The notes: generated from the letters alone by a model not told the origin. A DNA stretch of 64,000 bases from JBBQZU01 sp038207425 (GCA_038207425.1 JBBQZU010000016.1:19926-83925); one strand, 5' to 3'. Shown: positions 27,788-36,318, numbered from the stretch's first letter. A program made the numbers and translations.

Positions 27788-29281
27788 ATGAAAGCAGCCA
27801 CAACCGTTTTGGCAAAAACACTCGGCGCCCTGAAAGCCACCGGGTATACTCCCACCCCCGTAAAAGACGAAATACGGAGAAACCTTATTGCAAAGCTCCG
27901 AAAAGGAGACCCCGTTTTTGAAGGAGTATTGGGTTATGAATATTCCGTATTTCCGGAAGTAGAGCGCGCACTGCTTTCAAGACATAATATCAACTTCCTC
28001 GGGCTCAGAGGCCAGGCCAAAACACGCATGGCAAGACAGCTTGTTACCCTGCTCGATGAATACATTCCTGCGGTGGAAGGTTCGCCTGTGAATGACGACC
28101 CGCTCGCACCCATATCGCGATATGCTACCGACCTGATAGCCGCCAAAGGCGACGACACCCCGATAAGCTGGATACACCGCTTAGAGCGCTACACCGAAAA
28201 GCTCGCCACCCCCGATGTAACTGTAGCTGATCTGATTGGCGATGCCGACCCGATAAAAGCGGCAAATATGAAACTCGATTACAGCGATGAGCGCGTAATT
28301 CATTTCGGACTTGTACCCCGCGCCCACCGCGGAATATTTGTAATAAACGAACTGCCCGACCTGCAGCCACGCATACAGGTGGCACTCTTCAATATTTTGC
28401 AGGAAGGCGACATTCAAATACGCGGATTTAAACTCAGGCTTCCGCTCGATGTGATGTTTGTATTCACCGCCAACCCTGAAGACTATACCAATCGCGGATC
28501 GATCATCACTCCGCTGAAAGACCGTATACAAAGTCAGATTCTTACACATTACCCGCACAGCACCGACATTTCGGCGGCTATTACGCAACAGGAAGCACGC
28601 ATTACCCCCGATCAGAGAAAAGCAATAGGGATACCCCAACTCATAGCCACGCTTATAGAACAACTGGCGGTGGAAGCGCGAAGCAGCGAGCTCGTAGATC
28701 AAAAAAGCGGTGTATCGGCGAGGCTTACCATCAGCGCCTATGAAAATATAGTAAGCACTGTAGAGCGACGCATACTTATAAACGGCGATGCCAAGGGCCG
28801 CGCACGCATGGGCGACTTGCTTGGTATCATTCCGGCCATTACCGGCAAGGTAGAACTGGTGTATGAAGGTGAGCAGGAAGGCCCGCGAAATGTAGCTTTC
28901 AACCTGATGGGAAAGGCTATTCGCACCCTGTACGCTCAGTACTTCCCCGACCCTGAACTGGTGAAAAAGCGCAAAAACGAACCAAACCCCTACGCAACCA
29001 TTATTGCCTGGTTTGGCAAAAATGAACTCGAACTACCCGCCGACCTTCCGGAAAAAGAACACCGTGAAGCCATCGAACAGGTGCCTGGCCTGCGCAAACT
29101 CGCTGAGAAGTACAATCCCAACGCAAGCAAGGACGACCTATATCTGATGATGGAATTTGTGCTGCACGGCCTCGCCGAGTACTCGATGCTCGGCAAAAAT
29201 GTGCTTGAGCAGGGTCTTTCATTTACCGATCTCTTCAACAGTGTGTTCTCCATGGACAACTTTGAAGAAAACGACAATTGA
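27788..29281 (+). CDS. MoxR/magnesium-chelatase-like AAA+ ATPase
   Basis: 497 residues. AAA+ core with an atypical Walker A, GLRGQAKTRMAR (alanine where a glycine is usual before K-T, as in this subfamily), a Walker B/RIFVINELPDLQPRIQVAL block, and sensor-like FTANPEDYTNRGS. C-terminal region is helical. In many bacteria this ATPase is paired with a VWA-domain protein and acts as a chaperone or metal-insertion factor; here the next gene (2 bp later, same strand) is a CPBP protease, and no VWA gene is present. Function unassigned. Confidence 0.82.
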   Translation: MKAATTVLAKTLGALKATGYTPTPVKDEIRRNLIAKLRKGDPVFEGVLGYEYSVFPEVERALLSRHNINFLGLRGQAKTRMARQLVTLLDEYIPAVEGSPVNDDPLAPISRYATDLIAAKGDDTPISWIHRLERYTEKLATPDVTVADLIGDADPIKAANMKLDYSDERVIHFGLVPRAHRGIFVINELPDLQPRIQVALFNILQEGDIQIRGFKLRLPLDVMFVFTANPEDYTNRGSIITPLKDRIQSQILTHYPHSTDISAAITQQEARITPDQRKAIGIPQLIATLIEQLAVEARSSELVDQKSGVSARLTISAYENIVSTVERRILINGDAKGRARMGDLLGIIPAITGKVELVYEGEQEGPRNVAFNLMGKAIRTLYAQYFPDPELVKKRKNEPNPYATIIAWFGKNELELPADLPEKEHREAIEQVPGLRKLAEKYNPNASKDDLYLMMEFVLHGLAEYSMLGKNVLEQGLSFTDLFNSVFSMDNFEENDN

Positions 29282-29283
29282 GC

Positions 29284-29892
29284 ATGCGTCGACGCATCCT
29301 TATAGCCGCTTGGGCTACCCTACTTTTATTTCCTGTAGCGGGTTGGGGCGTACTTCAATTTTTTGAAGATGATGCGCTGGGAATTATGTTTCGCAGCGAA
29401 ATCAACATTGTACTTCAGATACTTGCCGGTGCTGCGGTTGGTACATCGTTGGGATATCTCGCTAAGATGATCATAACCCGACCGTTTATGGACAATATTG
29501 AATCTAAATACGCGAGGGTGGTTTCGGGACTGATGCTTACCCGGGTTCAAATTGTTTTTCTGTCGTTATGCGCAGGCTTTGGAGAAGAGCTGCTCTTCAG
29601 AGGCGCGCTACAGCCCCTGGCCGGTGTGTGGATTACAGCCGTAGGTTTTGTTGCCCTGCACGGGTACCTGAGTCCTTTCAGTTGGCGCATTTCCCTGTAC
29701 GGAGCATTTATGGTACTTGCCATTGCGCTCCTTGGCTATATGGCCGATGGCTGGGGTGTCATTGCTGCCTGTGTGGCGCATATGGCAATAGATATTGTAC
29801 TTTTTGCACACCTTTCGGCGAAAGGCAAAAGCCTTACTTATGTATATGAACCTACAGAAATACCACAATATGTACAAGATGAAATCTCTTAG
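29284..29892 (+). CDS. CPBP-family intramembrane metalloprotease
   Basis: About 202 residues, several transmembrane helices. CPBP/ABI motifs: GEELLFRGALQPLAG (motif 1, paired glutamates and arginine), FVALHGYL (motif 2 histidine) and HMAIDIVLF (motif 3). These enzymes cleave within membranes; in bacteria many are linked to bacteriocin self-immunity or prenyl-protein processing, but no such context exists here. ATG 29284 follows the ATPase stop directly; a TTG at 29278 opens the frame slightly earlier. Confidence 0.88.
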   Translation: MRRRILIAAWATLLLFPVAGWGVLQFFEDDALGIMFRSEINIVLQILAGAAVGTSLGYLAKMIITRPFMDNIESKYARVVSGLMLTRVQIVFLSLCAGFGEELLFRGALQPLAGVWITAVGFVALHGYLSPFSWRISLYGAFMVLAIALLGYMADGWGVIAACVAHMAIDIVLFAHLSAKGKSLTYVYEPTEIPQYVQDEIS

Positions 29893-30796
29893 TGGCATGC
29901 TCATTTGCACCTTGCTGATAAGCGCCTGCAACGGTCAGAAATCAGGCCCAAAAACCCCTGTGGTAAGCGATCCTGAAGCTTTCGCAAAATACTGGTATGG
30001 CGGCGTAGCCGAAGTAAACTCATACGACCTCAGCCAAAACCGCTATGGCGAAGTACGAAATGGCGACATGGTACTGGTATATGTTACCGAAGATTTTCTA
30101 CTCGAAAGGCAGGTGAAAAATGAATTTGGCGAAAGCCCGGGTATCTCCGTTCTAAAATTAAATATGATGAAAAAATTCGTGACGGGAATATATGATTACT
30201 CCATAATGACAAGCGTATTTACCCCTGTGAATGGCCGCAATGCGCCACATACGCTAAAGGTTACTTTTTCATTGCAAGACTGGTGCGGGCAAAGCTTTTC
30301 GCAAATGAATCTGAGAGAAGGAAATCATCATTTCGAAACCCGCTCGTACTTTGAAAAACCCGGCGATGAGTCGAAGCAAATACCACTAACCAACATCGAA
30401 GAAGAAGTGTGGACACGGATACGCATAGAGCCACAAACCCTGCCTATGGGCAATTTTGAGATGATACCATCGCAGGAATGTATACGCATCAACCATTTGC
30501 CACTTAAAGCTATAAAGGCCGATGCCCGCCTGCTGCTGCAAATAGGAGCCGGAGGCAAGGAGCATTATGTATACCAGCTCAACTATCCCGACCTCAACCG
30601 CAAAGTAGAATGGCACTGTGAGAATGTATTTCCCTACAAGGTGCAATACTGGCAGGAAACGCAGCTTACAGCCACAGGCACCGCCAAAAGCAGCGCAACC
30701 ATTAAGGAAACAATGAACTTGCCCTACTGGGAGCTGAACGGAAATGAAAATACTGAAAAGAGGGACTCGCTGAAGCTGAGGTATCTGATGAAATAG
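29870..30796 (+). CDS. Lipoprotein of unknown function (relatives often mislabelled septum formation inhibitor Maf)
   Basis: About 308 residues. Lipoprotein signal (SGMLICTLLISAC) and then a mixed alpha/beta body beginning with DPEAFAKYWYGGVAEVNSYDL. It has none of the Maf nucleotide-pyrophosphatase motifs. The start is ATG 29870 or 29879, both overlapping the CPBP gene's end; the frame also extends to 29795 without signal-peptide logic. Conserved in Bacteroidota; no function can be assigned. Confidence 0.72.
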   Translation: MYKMKSLSGMLICTLLISACNGQKSGPKTPVVSDPEAFAKYWYGGVAEVNSYDLSQNRYGEVRNGDMVLVYVTEDFLLERQVKNEFGESPGISVLKLNMMKKFVTGIYDYSIMTSVFTPVNGRNAPHTLKVTFSLQDWCGQSFSQMNLREGNHHFETRSYFEKPGDESKQIPLTNIEEEVWTRIRIEPQTLPMGNFEMIPSQECIRINHLPLKAIKADARLLLQIGAGGKEHYVYQLNYPDLNRKVEWHCENVFPYKVQYWQETQLTATGTAKSSATIKETMNLPYWELNGNENTEKRDSLKLRYLMK

Positions 30797-30850
30797 GAAT
30801 TGTTCGTAGGAATGCAGAATACGCGGATGCGGCTTTAGAAGTGCCATCTC

Positions 30851-31176
30851 CGCCGGGCACGTGCCATGCGGAATTTTTCTTACAACGAGTTCCGCTGGGA
30901 ATTCGCCCTGCGGTTTCTTTCTACCAAGCTTAAACTATCTCCGCTAGGCATGTGCCATACGAAAATCTTTTAAATTCTCTTATGCGGTTCGCTGTTTCCA
31001 GCTTGTTGAAACAATTTAATCACAAGGGCAAATGCCCTATCACAATTGAGCTACGGGATATAATTTCCAAAAGTAAGCGCAGGGCACATGCCCAGCGAAG
31101 CAGAGCATACTAAGAATTATTATAGCATAGGTGTGGATATAATTTCCAAAAGTAAGCTCTGAGCATATTCCTTGCA
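30851..31176. repeat. Cluster of six palindromic repeats, core GGGCANNTGCCC
   Basis: Between the lipoprotein and DUF2911 genes. Copies of a 20-bp palindrome approximating CGCNGGGCANNTGCCCNGCG start at 30851, 30893, 30942, about 31022 (core 31025-31038), 31078 and 31157 (degenerate). The flanks are conserved too: TCCG before and GAA or GCAAAGCAG after. Copies differ by paired changes that keep the symmetry (for example GGCACGTGCC, GGGAATTCGCCC, GGCATGTGCC, GGGCAAATGCCC), which points to a structural constraint. REP/BIME-like; no transposase of the REP-associated type is in the window. Confidence 0.75.
31056..31157 (+). repeat. Direct repeat, 23 bp, two copies 79 bp apart
   Basis: The same 23-base sequence (containing TATAATTTCCAAAAGTAAGC) occurs at 31056-31078 and 31135-31157. 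Each copy is directly followed by a member of the palindrome family and then by GCGAAGCAGA/GCAAAGCAGA, so the true repeated unit is at least 50 bp: one intact copy and one degenerate copy. Confidence 0.8.
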
Positions 31177-31255
31177 AAGCAGATACAATTTGATTCGCTT
31201 CAATCATCAATAATCCGGGTCATCGGCGCTGTATCCCCACATCAAAATAAAACAA

Positions 31256-31290
31256 AAACGCAGCCTGGAGAATGCTCCAGAGCTGCGTTT
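31256..31290 (-). terminator. Rho-independent terminator of the DUF2911 gene
   Basis: AAACGCAGC + CTGGAG pair with CTCCAG + GCTGCGTTT, with one bulged base and an AATG loop: a 15-bp stem. Read on minus it is followed by a T-rich tract (TTTTGTTTTATTTTG). It ends transcription of the minus-strand gene that stops at 31313. Confidence 0.85.
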
Positions 31291-31312
31291 CATTAAGATC
31301 AATGATTAAATT

Positions 31313-31831
31313 CTACATCAGTTCGAAAGTAACCGACACATACTCCCACGAGATGATTACCTCACCCTGATCAGTGGCAGAAATGGTGAAATCTTCCACC
31401 AACTTGTCTGATTTTTCAGGTTTGGCAGTGATGCGTATCGCATCTTTATCCTGGTTGTAGTTGTAAGCCCCCCACTGATCCCATGCTGAGTTGAAGATGA
31501 TGGTCCATTCCGTCTCGCCGGGTATGGTGAAGAGCGCGTACTTGCCGGCCTTCAGCATACCACCTTCTACCTTCATATCGCCAGGTATGGTGATGGTGGT
31601 AGCCTCGTTGGCACCTGTACGCCACACTTTTCCATAGGGCACCAGGTCGCCCCATATTTTACGGCCCTTCACCTGCGGCGATGAATATTGTATGGTTACT
31701 TCGCCGCTAGGCACAGTAGCTTTTGCAGTGCGCATTGGGCTTGGGCGCGCGCCTTTGTCTTGTGCCTGAGCGGCAAATGAAAATACTAAAGCCAGCATCA
31801 ATACAGCGGCAAATTGAAATGTTCGTTTCAT
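31313..31831 (-). CDS. DUF2911-family secreted protein
   Basis: 172 residues with a signal peptide (FAAVLMLALVFSFAAQAQ). Family blocks: SPMRTAKATVPSGEVTIQYSSP, KIWGDLVPYGKVWRTGANEATTI and GKYALFTIPGETEWTIIFN. DUF2911 proteins are common small periplasmic proteins in Bacteroidota with unknown function. A strong terminator follows. The next gene upstream on minus (31858-32271) is only 26 bp away and may share its promoter. Confidence 0.92.
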   Translation of the reverse strand: MKRTFQFAAVLMLALVFSFAAQAQDKGARPSPMRTAKATVPSGEVTIQYSSPQVKGRKIWGDLVPYGKVWRTGANEATTITIPGDMKVEGGMLKAGKYALFTIPGETEWTIIFNSAWDQWGAYNYNQDKDAIRITAKPEKSDKLVEDFTISATDQGEVIISWEYVSVTFELM

Positions 31832-31857
31832 ACTTATTTGTTTTTAAACTTGTTTGG

Positions 31858-32271
31858 TTATTCTTTACTTATTTTGTGCACATCGTTATTGTCTTGTTCT
31901 ATCTGGTCTTTCACCTGCTGAATGCGTTTGCCCACCATTGCCATTTCGCGGTGGCCGTTTTTGATAAGCCACTTCAATGCTTCTTCATTTCCATCGCCGG
32001 TGAGGGCAGCTTTCGCAAGGATGTCAAATTTATAACTCTCCAGCCATTCCACCGCACTTTTGTTTCCCTCGGCTCCTGCAATGGTAGCAGCCAGATGCTC
32101 AAAACCATTGCTCATCAACCAGTTTTTGGCATTCTCTTTATTGCGCAAAGCGAAAGTGAAAACACCGAGTTCGGCATACCCATTGGCCGTGAGCCAATCG
32201 CTAATTTGCTTATTGCCACCTATGGCTTCGGCCCAGGCGAGAAGTATTTTAGCTGGGTATGAAGTTTTCAA
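31858..32271 (-). CDS. Small helical-repeat protein of unknown function
   Basis: 137 residues, no signal peptide. It consists of about four repeats of 25-26 residues with the pattern N-K-x4-W-L-x2-N-G-(x)-x2-L-A: ISDWLTANGYAELGVF, AKNWLMSNGFEHLAAT, AVEWLESYKFDILAKA, ALKWLIKNGHREMAMV. This suggests an ankyrin-like or HEAT-like helical scaffold for protein contacts. The tail is charged. Partner unknown; it lies upstream of the DUF2911 gene on the same strand and is divergent from the SDR gene. Confidence 0.7.
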   Translation of the reverse strand: MKTSYPAKILLAWAEAIGGNKQISDWLTANGYAELGVFTFALRNKENAKNWLMSNGFEHLAATIAGAEGNKSAVEWLESYKFDILAKAALTGDGNEEALKWLIKNGHREMAMVGKRIQQVKDQIEQDNNDVHKISKE

Positions 32272-32323
32272 GTTATTTACTGCTTATTGACTACTTTCGG
32301 CTTTGCATAAAACATACCAAAAT

Positions 32324-33202
32324 ATGAATTTCAACGAACCAATGCTCCGTGATAACGCCCTTTCGGGAAAAACTATTGTGGTAACCGGCGGCGGAACCGG
32401 CCTCGGTAAGGCTATGGCCACCTACTACGCGCAATTGGGCGCCAATGTAGTGATTTCGAGCCGAAAGATGGACGTGCTGGAGAATGCTGCCGCAGAAATT
32501 ATGGCAGCAAGTGGCAGAGAAGTGCTGCCTGTGGCCTGCGATGTGCGCAAGGAAGAAGAAGTACGAAATGTACTCGACAAAACCATTGAAAAGTTTGGCG
32601 CCGTGCACGGATTGCTCAACAATGCCGCGGGCAACTTTATAAGCCCCACCGAGCGACTGAGCCCAAAAGCCTTCAACATTATACTGGATATTGTACTCAA
32701 AGGCACTGTAAACTGCACCCTGATTTTTGGCAAGCACTGGATAGCCCAAAAACAACCTGCCACCGTATTGAGCATCGTAACCACTTACGCCACTACCGGC
32801 TCGGGCTTCGTGGTACCCTCAGCATGCGCCAAAGCGGGCGTAGTGGCGCTTACCCGCAGCCTTGCTGTGGAATGGGCCAAATACGGAATTCGCTTCAACG
32901 CGATAGCACCCGGGCCATTTCCTACCAAGGGCGCGTGGGACAGGCTGCTGCCCGAGCCCCTGAAAGAAAAAATATCTATGGATAAACGCATACCACTGCG
33001 CAGGGTGGGCGAACATCAGGAACTGGCCAACCTGGCCGCCTACCTGATGAGCGACTTTGCAGCATATTTGAATGGCGAAGTGATTACCATTGACGGTGGC
33101 GAATGGCTGCAGGGTGCAGGTCAGTTTAACCAACTCGAAGCTGTGCCACAACCTATGTGGGAGGTAATTGAACAGCATATCAGAGGGACGAAGGGGAGTT
33201 GA
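32324..33202 (+). CDS. SDR-family oxidoreductase, 2,4-dienoyl-CoA reductase-like
   Basis: 292 residues from ATG 32324. Rossmann NAD(P) motif TGGGTGLGKAMA, NNAAGN after beta-4, and the active-site region with a serine/tyrosine-lysine arrangement changed to SACAKAGVVAL, where the usual tyrosine of YxxxK is replaced (S-A-C-A-K). That substitution is typical of peroxisomal-type 2,4-dienoyl-CoA reductases, and FNAIAPGPFPTKGAWDRL fits the same group. Likely role: reduction of dienoyl-CoA in unsaturated fatty acid oxidation. The frame opens at a TTG 21 bp earlier, which is less likely. Confidence 0.85.
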   Translation: MNFNEPMLRDNALSGKTIVVTGGGTGLGKAMATYYAQLGANVVISSRKMDVLENAAAEIMAASGREVLPVACDVRKEEEVRNVLDKTIEKFGAVHGLLNNAAGNFISPTERLSPKAFNIILDIVLKGTVNCTLIFGKHWIAQKQPATVLSIVTTYATTGSGFVVPSACAKAGVVALTRSLAVEWAKYGIRFNAIAPGPFPTKGAWDRLLPEPLKEKISMDKRIPLRRVGEHQELANLAAYLMSDFAAYLNGEVITIDGGEWLQGAGQFNQLEAVPQPMWEVIEQHIRGTKGS

Positions 33203-33254
33203 GCAACAAATATTTATACGTTTAGATGTGTGATATCCTGCTCACTTGACTACC

Positions 33255-33336
33255 AGGGTCAATTTCAATTGAATTAGTTGTTTCTAGCCGCCATCAATGA
33301 AAATTGATTTAAATGCCAATCTAGTTCATTGACCCT
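33255..33336. repeat. Imperfect inverted repeat upstream of the TAG-interrupted ORF
   Basis: AGGGTCAAT at 33255-33263 is mirrored by ATTGACCCT at 33328-33336, and GAATTAG/CTAGTTC continue the arms inward with a 7-base interruption. Between them, ATCAAT-GAAA-ATTGAT forms a small hairpin. It could be a regulatory structure or the end remnants of a small mobile element. Confidence 0.4.
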
Positions 33337-33404
33337 TCTTTCAAATCCTAAAATATCAGTTTAAAAAATCTCACTTCTTTCTTAGGAAGTTAAATTCCAA
33401 ATCA

Positions 33405-33412
33405 TATTTTCG
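33405..33412 (+). promoter_or_regulatory. Possible -7 box (TATTTTCG) for the TAG-interrupted ORF
   Basis: TATTTTCG is one base off TAnnTTTG and lies 20 bp before the ATG at 33433, a spacing like that of glyA. No clear -33 TTG. Confidence 0.35.
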
Positions 33413-33432
33413 CTTGAATCAAATACTAAAAA

Positions 33433-34341
33433 ATGAAAAGTTTGGCTCTAAAGTCTTTTCTGACTCTGCTCCTTTCTCCTTTTTTTCCTACCGTAGGATT
33501 TGCTCAACCAAACTGCTCGACTGGAAATAACCCAATCACTGTGAAGATGAGATATTTTCCGAGTTCAACTGCATTGTCGAATTGGATAAAGATGCCTGGG
33601 CTCGGTATGAATGGCGCCGTTAGTGCGAATAATACAGTTATGGAAGAAGCAAATTTTGCCGATGTTGCATTTAAAGCTGCCATTGAAGGTATATAGCCTG
33701 AATATCTCAGATACCCCGGAGGTAACATAACTACAAATTTTAGCTATTTTCCTGTAATGTAGCAAGCCGGTAGCGAAAATGTAGTCCCAATACGGGGATA
33801 TTTCATTGATAACAAATGCCTTGAATCATTTGAACCAAATGAAACTTTCAATACAGTTCTATATTGCACCATTGAGGGAGATTTTCACAGAAGGCTATTG
33901 CGCGTAGCCACCTTCTGCGACGCAACAGGCCCATTGACCATTAATACCAGTAGCCAAGTCAATGGCGCAAAGGAAAATATTTTATAGATGACTTCTAGCT
34001 ACTTAGATAAGGTAATGCGTGTTTACGATGAGAATACACCAGTAACTGACTTCGCAATCCCAACTATTTCAGGTCTTGATGGTAGCAATCAGGAGGGTAG
34101 CTATAGCGTATCTAATAACAGAGTGATGGACTTTATAAAATTTTGTCAATTACAAGAGCCTAAAATCAAACCTATTTTTGTTTTGAAACCTTGGGATGAC
34201 ATGGCATTTACCATTCTTCAGAAGAGCACAACGACTGGTTGCCATAATGGTATTACGAACAATAACCCAAATTCAACATTTGTGAGTTCTTACTTTACCA
34301 GAACTAGACCACCTCATTTTGATAAGCTACCAAAAACATAA
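33433..34341 (+). pseudogene. Secreted protein ORF of 302 codons interrupted by three in-frame TAG codons
   Basis: A single reading frame from ATG 33433 to TAA 34339-34341 contains TAG at 33694, 33760 and 33985 and no TAA or TGA. It begins with a good signal peptide (MKSLALKSFLTLLLSPFFPT...GFAQ) and includes PEYLRYPGGNITTNFSYF right after the first TAG, a motif resembling the LRYPGG segment of some glycoside hydrolases; the rest is unlike a complete hydrolase, so no enzyme is claimed. A possible -7 box precedes it and a perfect terminator follows at once. The region looks AT-richer than its neighbours. Either a recent pseudogene or a recoded (amber-readthrough) gene. Confidence 0.65.
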
Positions 34342-34370
34342 AACCGGCAGCTCAAATAGCTGCCGGTTTT
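34341..34370. terminator. Bidirectional rho-independent terminator
   Basis: AAACCGGCAGCT and AGCTGCCGGTTT form a perfect 12-bp stem around the loop CAAAT, with A and T tracts on both sides. It starts at the last base of the TAG-interrupted ORF and also serves the minus-strand gene ending at 34397. Confidence 0.92.
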
Positions 34371-34396
34371 AATATTTATAGTGGTTTTATTGGAAA

Positions 34397-36124
34397 TTAT
34401 CTCAACACAACTACTTTAAAAGTAGCCTTGGTTTCATTGTCAAACTGAAGAGAAAACACGTATGTGCCATCAGCCAAACCATTCATATCAGCTTCAAAGT
34501 AATTACTTCCAATGAAGTTCACATTTTGTGAGCGAACCATTTTACCGTTCAAATCATGGATCAAAAGATTGGCTCCAGAAGCATTGCCGACGTAAGGTAT
34601 CTTAACGAAATCTCTCGTAGGGTTGGGAAAAGGTGTGATGTCCACACTAGGCTTCTTATCATCTGTTGAAGTAAGCAAATCAAAATGCACCATAGTAGAG
34701 AATACAGCATCTTCACCAAATCCGAGAGGCGAGTTCACTGCACCATTCATAAAAGGAGTTACCGGAAGAAATGGGTTCTCATTGGTCATCAGATAGTTTA
34801 CATCATCACCTGCGCTTCCAAAGAACACCGAATTCTGTTCAGCTCTCACACAAAACAAGTAATGTTGATTATTCACAAGCTGAGGTTGATCATTAAAGGG
34901 CACGAAAATATTAACCCCAACATCATTAGCTGTATACTCGTGTACTCCAAAATCAATCTCGTTGAGGTTAAATACCTCTGGTATTTCAGGAACTTCTTCA
35001 AAATTATCTAACCACTCATACGCAGTAGTTGATATTATTTGACCCTCGAGAGTTTGCCCAGCAGGTGCTAAAGCACGAAATGAAATTCCCTTTGGCTTTA
35101 AATCTTCAGCATAAGGGCTTCTGAAATATACACATGCTTCAAAAAAGTCAACCCAAGCAGATGGTTGATAATAGATATCAGTTAATGTAGCTTGAGTTGC
35201 AGTCACCCAAGGACTGTAAGAAAAAATTTCCGGATCAACATGAACTGTCGTTGTATACACGTTATCGTCGGGATAGTTATCTTCTTCACTAGCTGAGACA
35301 GTGTAGGTTATTTCATATGTACCAAGATCCCATTCTGCTGGGGTGAAGGTTGGTAGCACTAAAGCGGCCTCAAAATCAGGAGAAAGGGGTTCTGCCAGTG
35401 TAACAGTTTCATTGTACAATTCTTCACCGTTATGGGTGATTATAGCATTCAATAAAATATTACTCTGCATAGCAATACCAATATTTGAAATGGTCGTACC
35501 AATTGGGATCGATAAATCTGAAGCATTAGGTAAAATAGCTTTAGGGGCTACGGCATACCTGCTTCGAAGCACTGCAGCAAGATTTATCGTAAGGTTATTG
35601 GGGAATTCAACATAACCAATAAAAGCAGTGGCGTCACCATTATTAATATGAGAGGTAATATCAAGTCCTAATTGATACGTTGTGGCAATAACCGGAACAT
35701 CAACCTGAGCTCCATTTCCTTCTGCATCAGCCAGCATATTAATAAGAGGCGGATCTAAAGTATTATTAAGAACAATTACTGCAATAGCACCCTGATCCCA
35801 GGCATTTTTAGCCTTCCATCCAAATGGACATGTTCCTCTCCATACTACTGCGATTTTGCCAGCAACTTCAAATCCATTAACCAACTCATTGCAACCAAGA
35901 CTATCAGCAGCAGTGCCATCGCTGACAAAAACCAGTTCACCCGTAACAGAATTGTCCAGATTTAACCAATCCGGCATATTCGTCCATCCATTATTAACGG
36001 TAGCTTGTGTAAAGTCTTTAAATCCGGCTACTTCTGGTGGTGTTAAAATATCAAATACGACTTGTTGGGCATACCCAATTAAGCAAGTCAAAAGCATCGA
36101 AATTACAAGTAAATTTCTTTTCAT
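34397..36124 (-). CDS. PA-domain secreted protein with T9SS type A sorting domain
   Basis: 575 residues. Signal peptide (NLLVISMLLTCLIGYAQ), then a protease-associated (PA) domain around residues 60-170 (GKIAVVWRGTCPFGWKAKNA, AIAVIVLNNT, VPVIATTYQLGLDI), a beta-sandwich middle region, and a C-terminal type A sorting domain (ITPFPNPTRDFVKIPY, IHDLNGKMV, LADGTYVFSLQ). No catalytic peptidase domain is visible, so the PA domain is not attached to a recognisable protease. Exported by T9SS to the surface or medium; role unknown. Transcription ends at the shared terminator. Confidence 0.87.
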   Translation of the reverse strand: MKRNLLVISMLLTCLIGYAQQVVFDILTPPEVAGFKDFTQATVNNGWTNMPDWLNLDNSVTGELVFVSDGTAADSLGCNELVNGFEVAGKIAVVWRGTCPFGWKAKNAWDQGAIAVIVLNNTLDPPLINMLADAEGNGAQVDVPVIATTYQLGLDITSHINNGDATAFIGYVEFPNNLTINLAAVLRSRYAVAPKAILPNASDLSIPIGTTISNIGIAMQSNILLNAIITHNGEELYNETVTLAEPLSPDFEAALVLPTFTPAEWDLGTYEITYTVSASEEDNYPDDNVYTTTVHVDPEIFSYSPWVTATQATLTDIYYQPSAWVDFFEACVYFRSPYAEDLKPKGISFRALAPAGQTLEGQIISTTAYEWLDNFEEVPEIPEVFNLNEIDFGVHEYTANDVGVNIFVPFNDQPQLVNNQHYLFCVRAEQNSVFFGSAGDDVNYLMTNENPFLPVTPFMNGAVNSPLGFGEDAVFSTMVHFDLLTSTDDKKPSVDITPFPNPTRDFVKIPYVGNASGANLLIHDLNGKMVRSQNVNFIGSNYFEADMNGLADGTYVFSLQFDNETKATFKVVVLR

Positions 36125-36318
36125 AGGAATTGTTTTTAGAATTAGAAGGTGAATGTAAAAAAAATAATTTGACCTTTATTCACAATTTCATCCCGATGCG
36201 ACCTTCTGATACAACCAATGAGTGCAGGATCGCTCCATTATTTTGAATTTATTACTTAGCATCAATTATTTACATCATTAATTACAAGTTGGTGGTAGCA
36301 TGCATACCGGCAAATAGC

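Noticed and set aside
29812..29824. Copy of the CTTTCGGNAAA motif
   Set aside because: It reads CTTTCGGCGAAA, with two bases instead of one before AAA, so it was not counted; likewise CTTTCGGAAA at 42398 and 54991.
30840..31180. CRISPR array at the palindrome cluster
   Set aside because: Repeat spacing is irregular (about 42-80 bp), copies are diverged and partly inverted, spacers are not uniform, and no cas genes are present.
31256..31290. Member of the palindrome repeat family
   Set aside because: The stem sequence is unrelated to GGGCANNTGCCC, and the T tract on minus marks it as the DUF2911 terminator.
33433..34341. Glycoside hydrolase assignment from the LRYPGG motif
   Set aside because: Only one short motif matches; the remaining sequence and the length of about 300 residues do not fit a complete catalytic domain.
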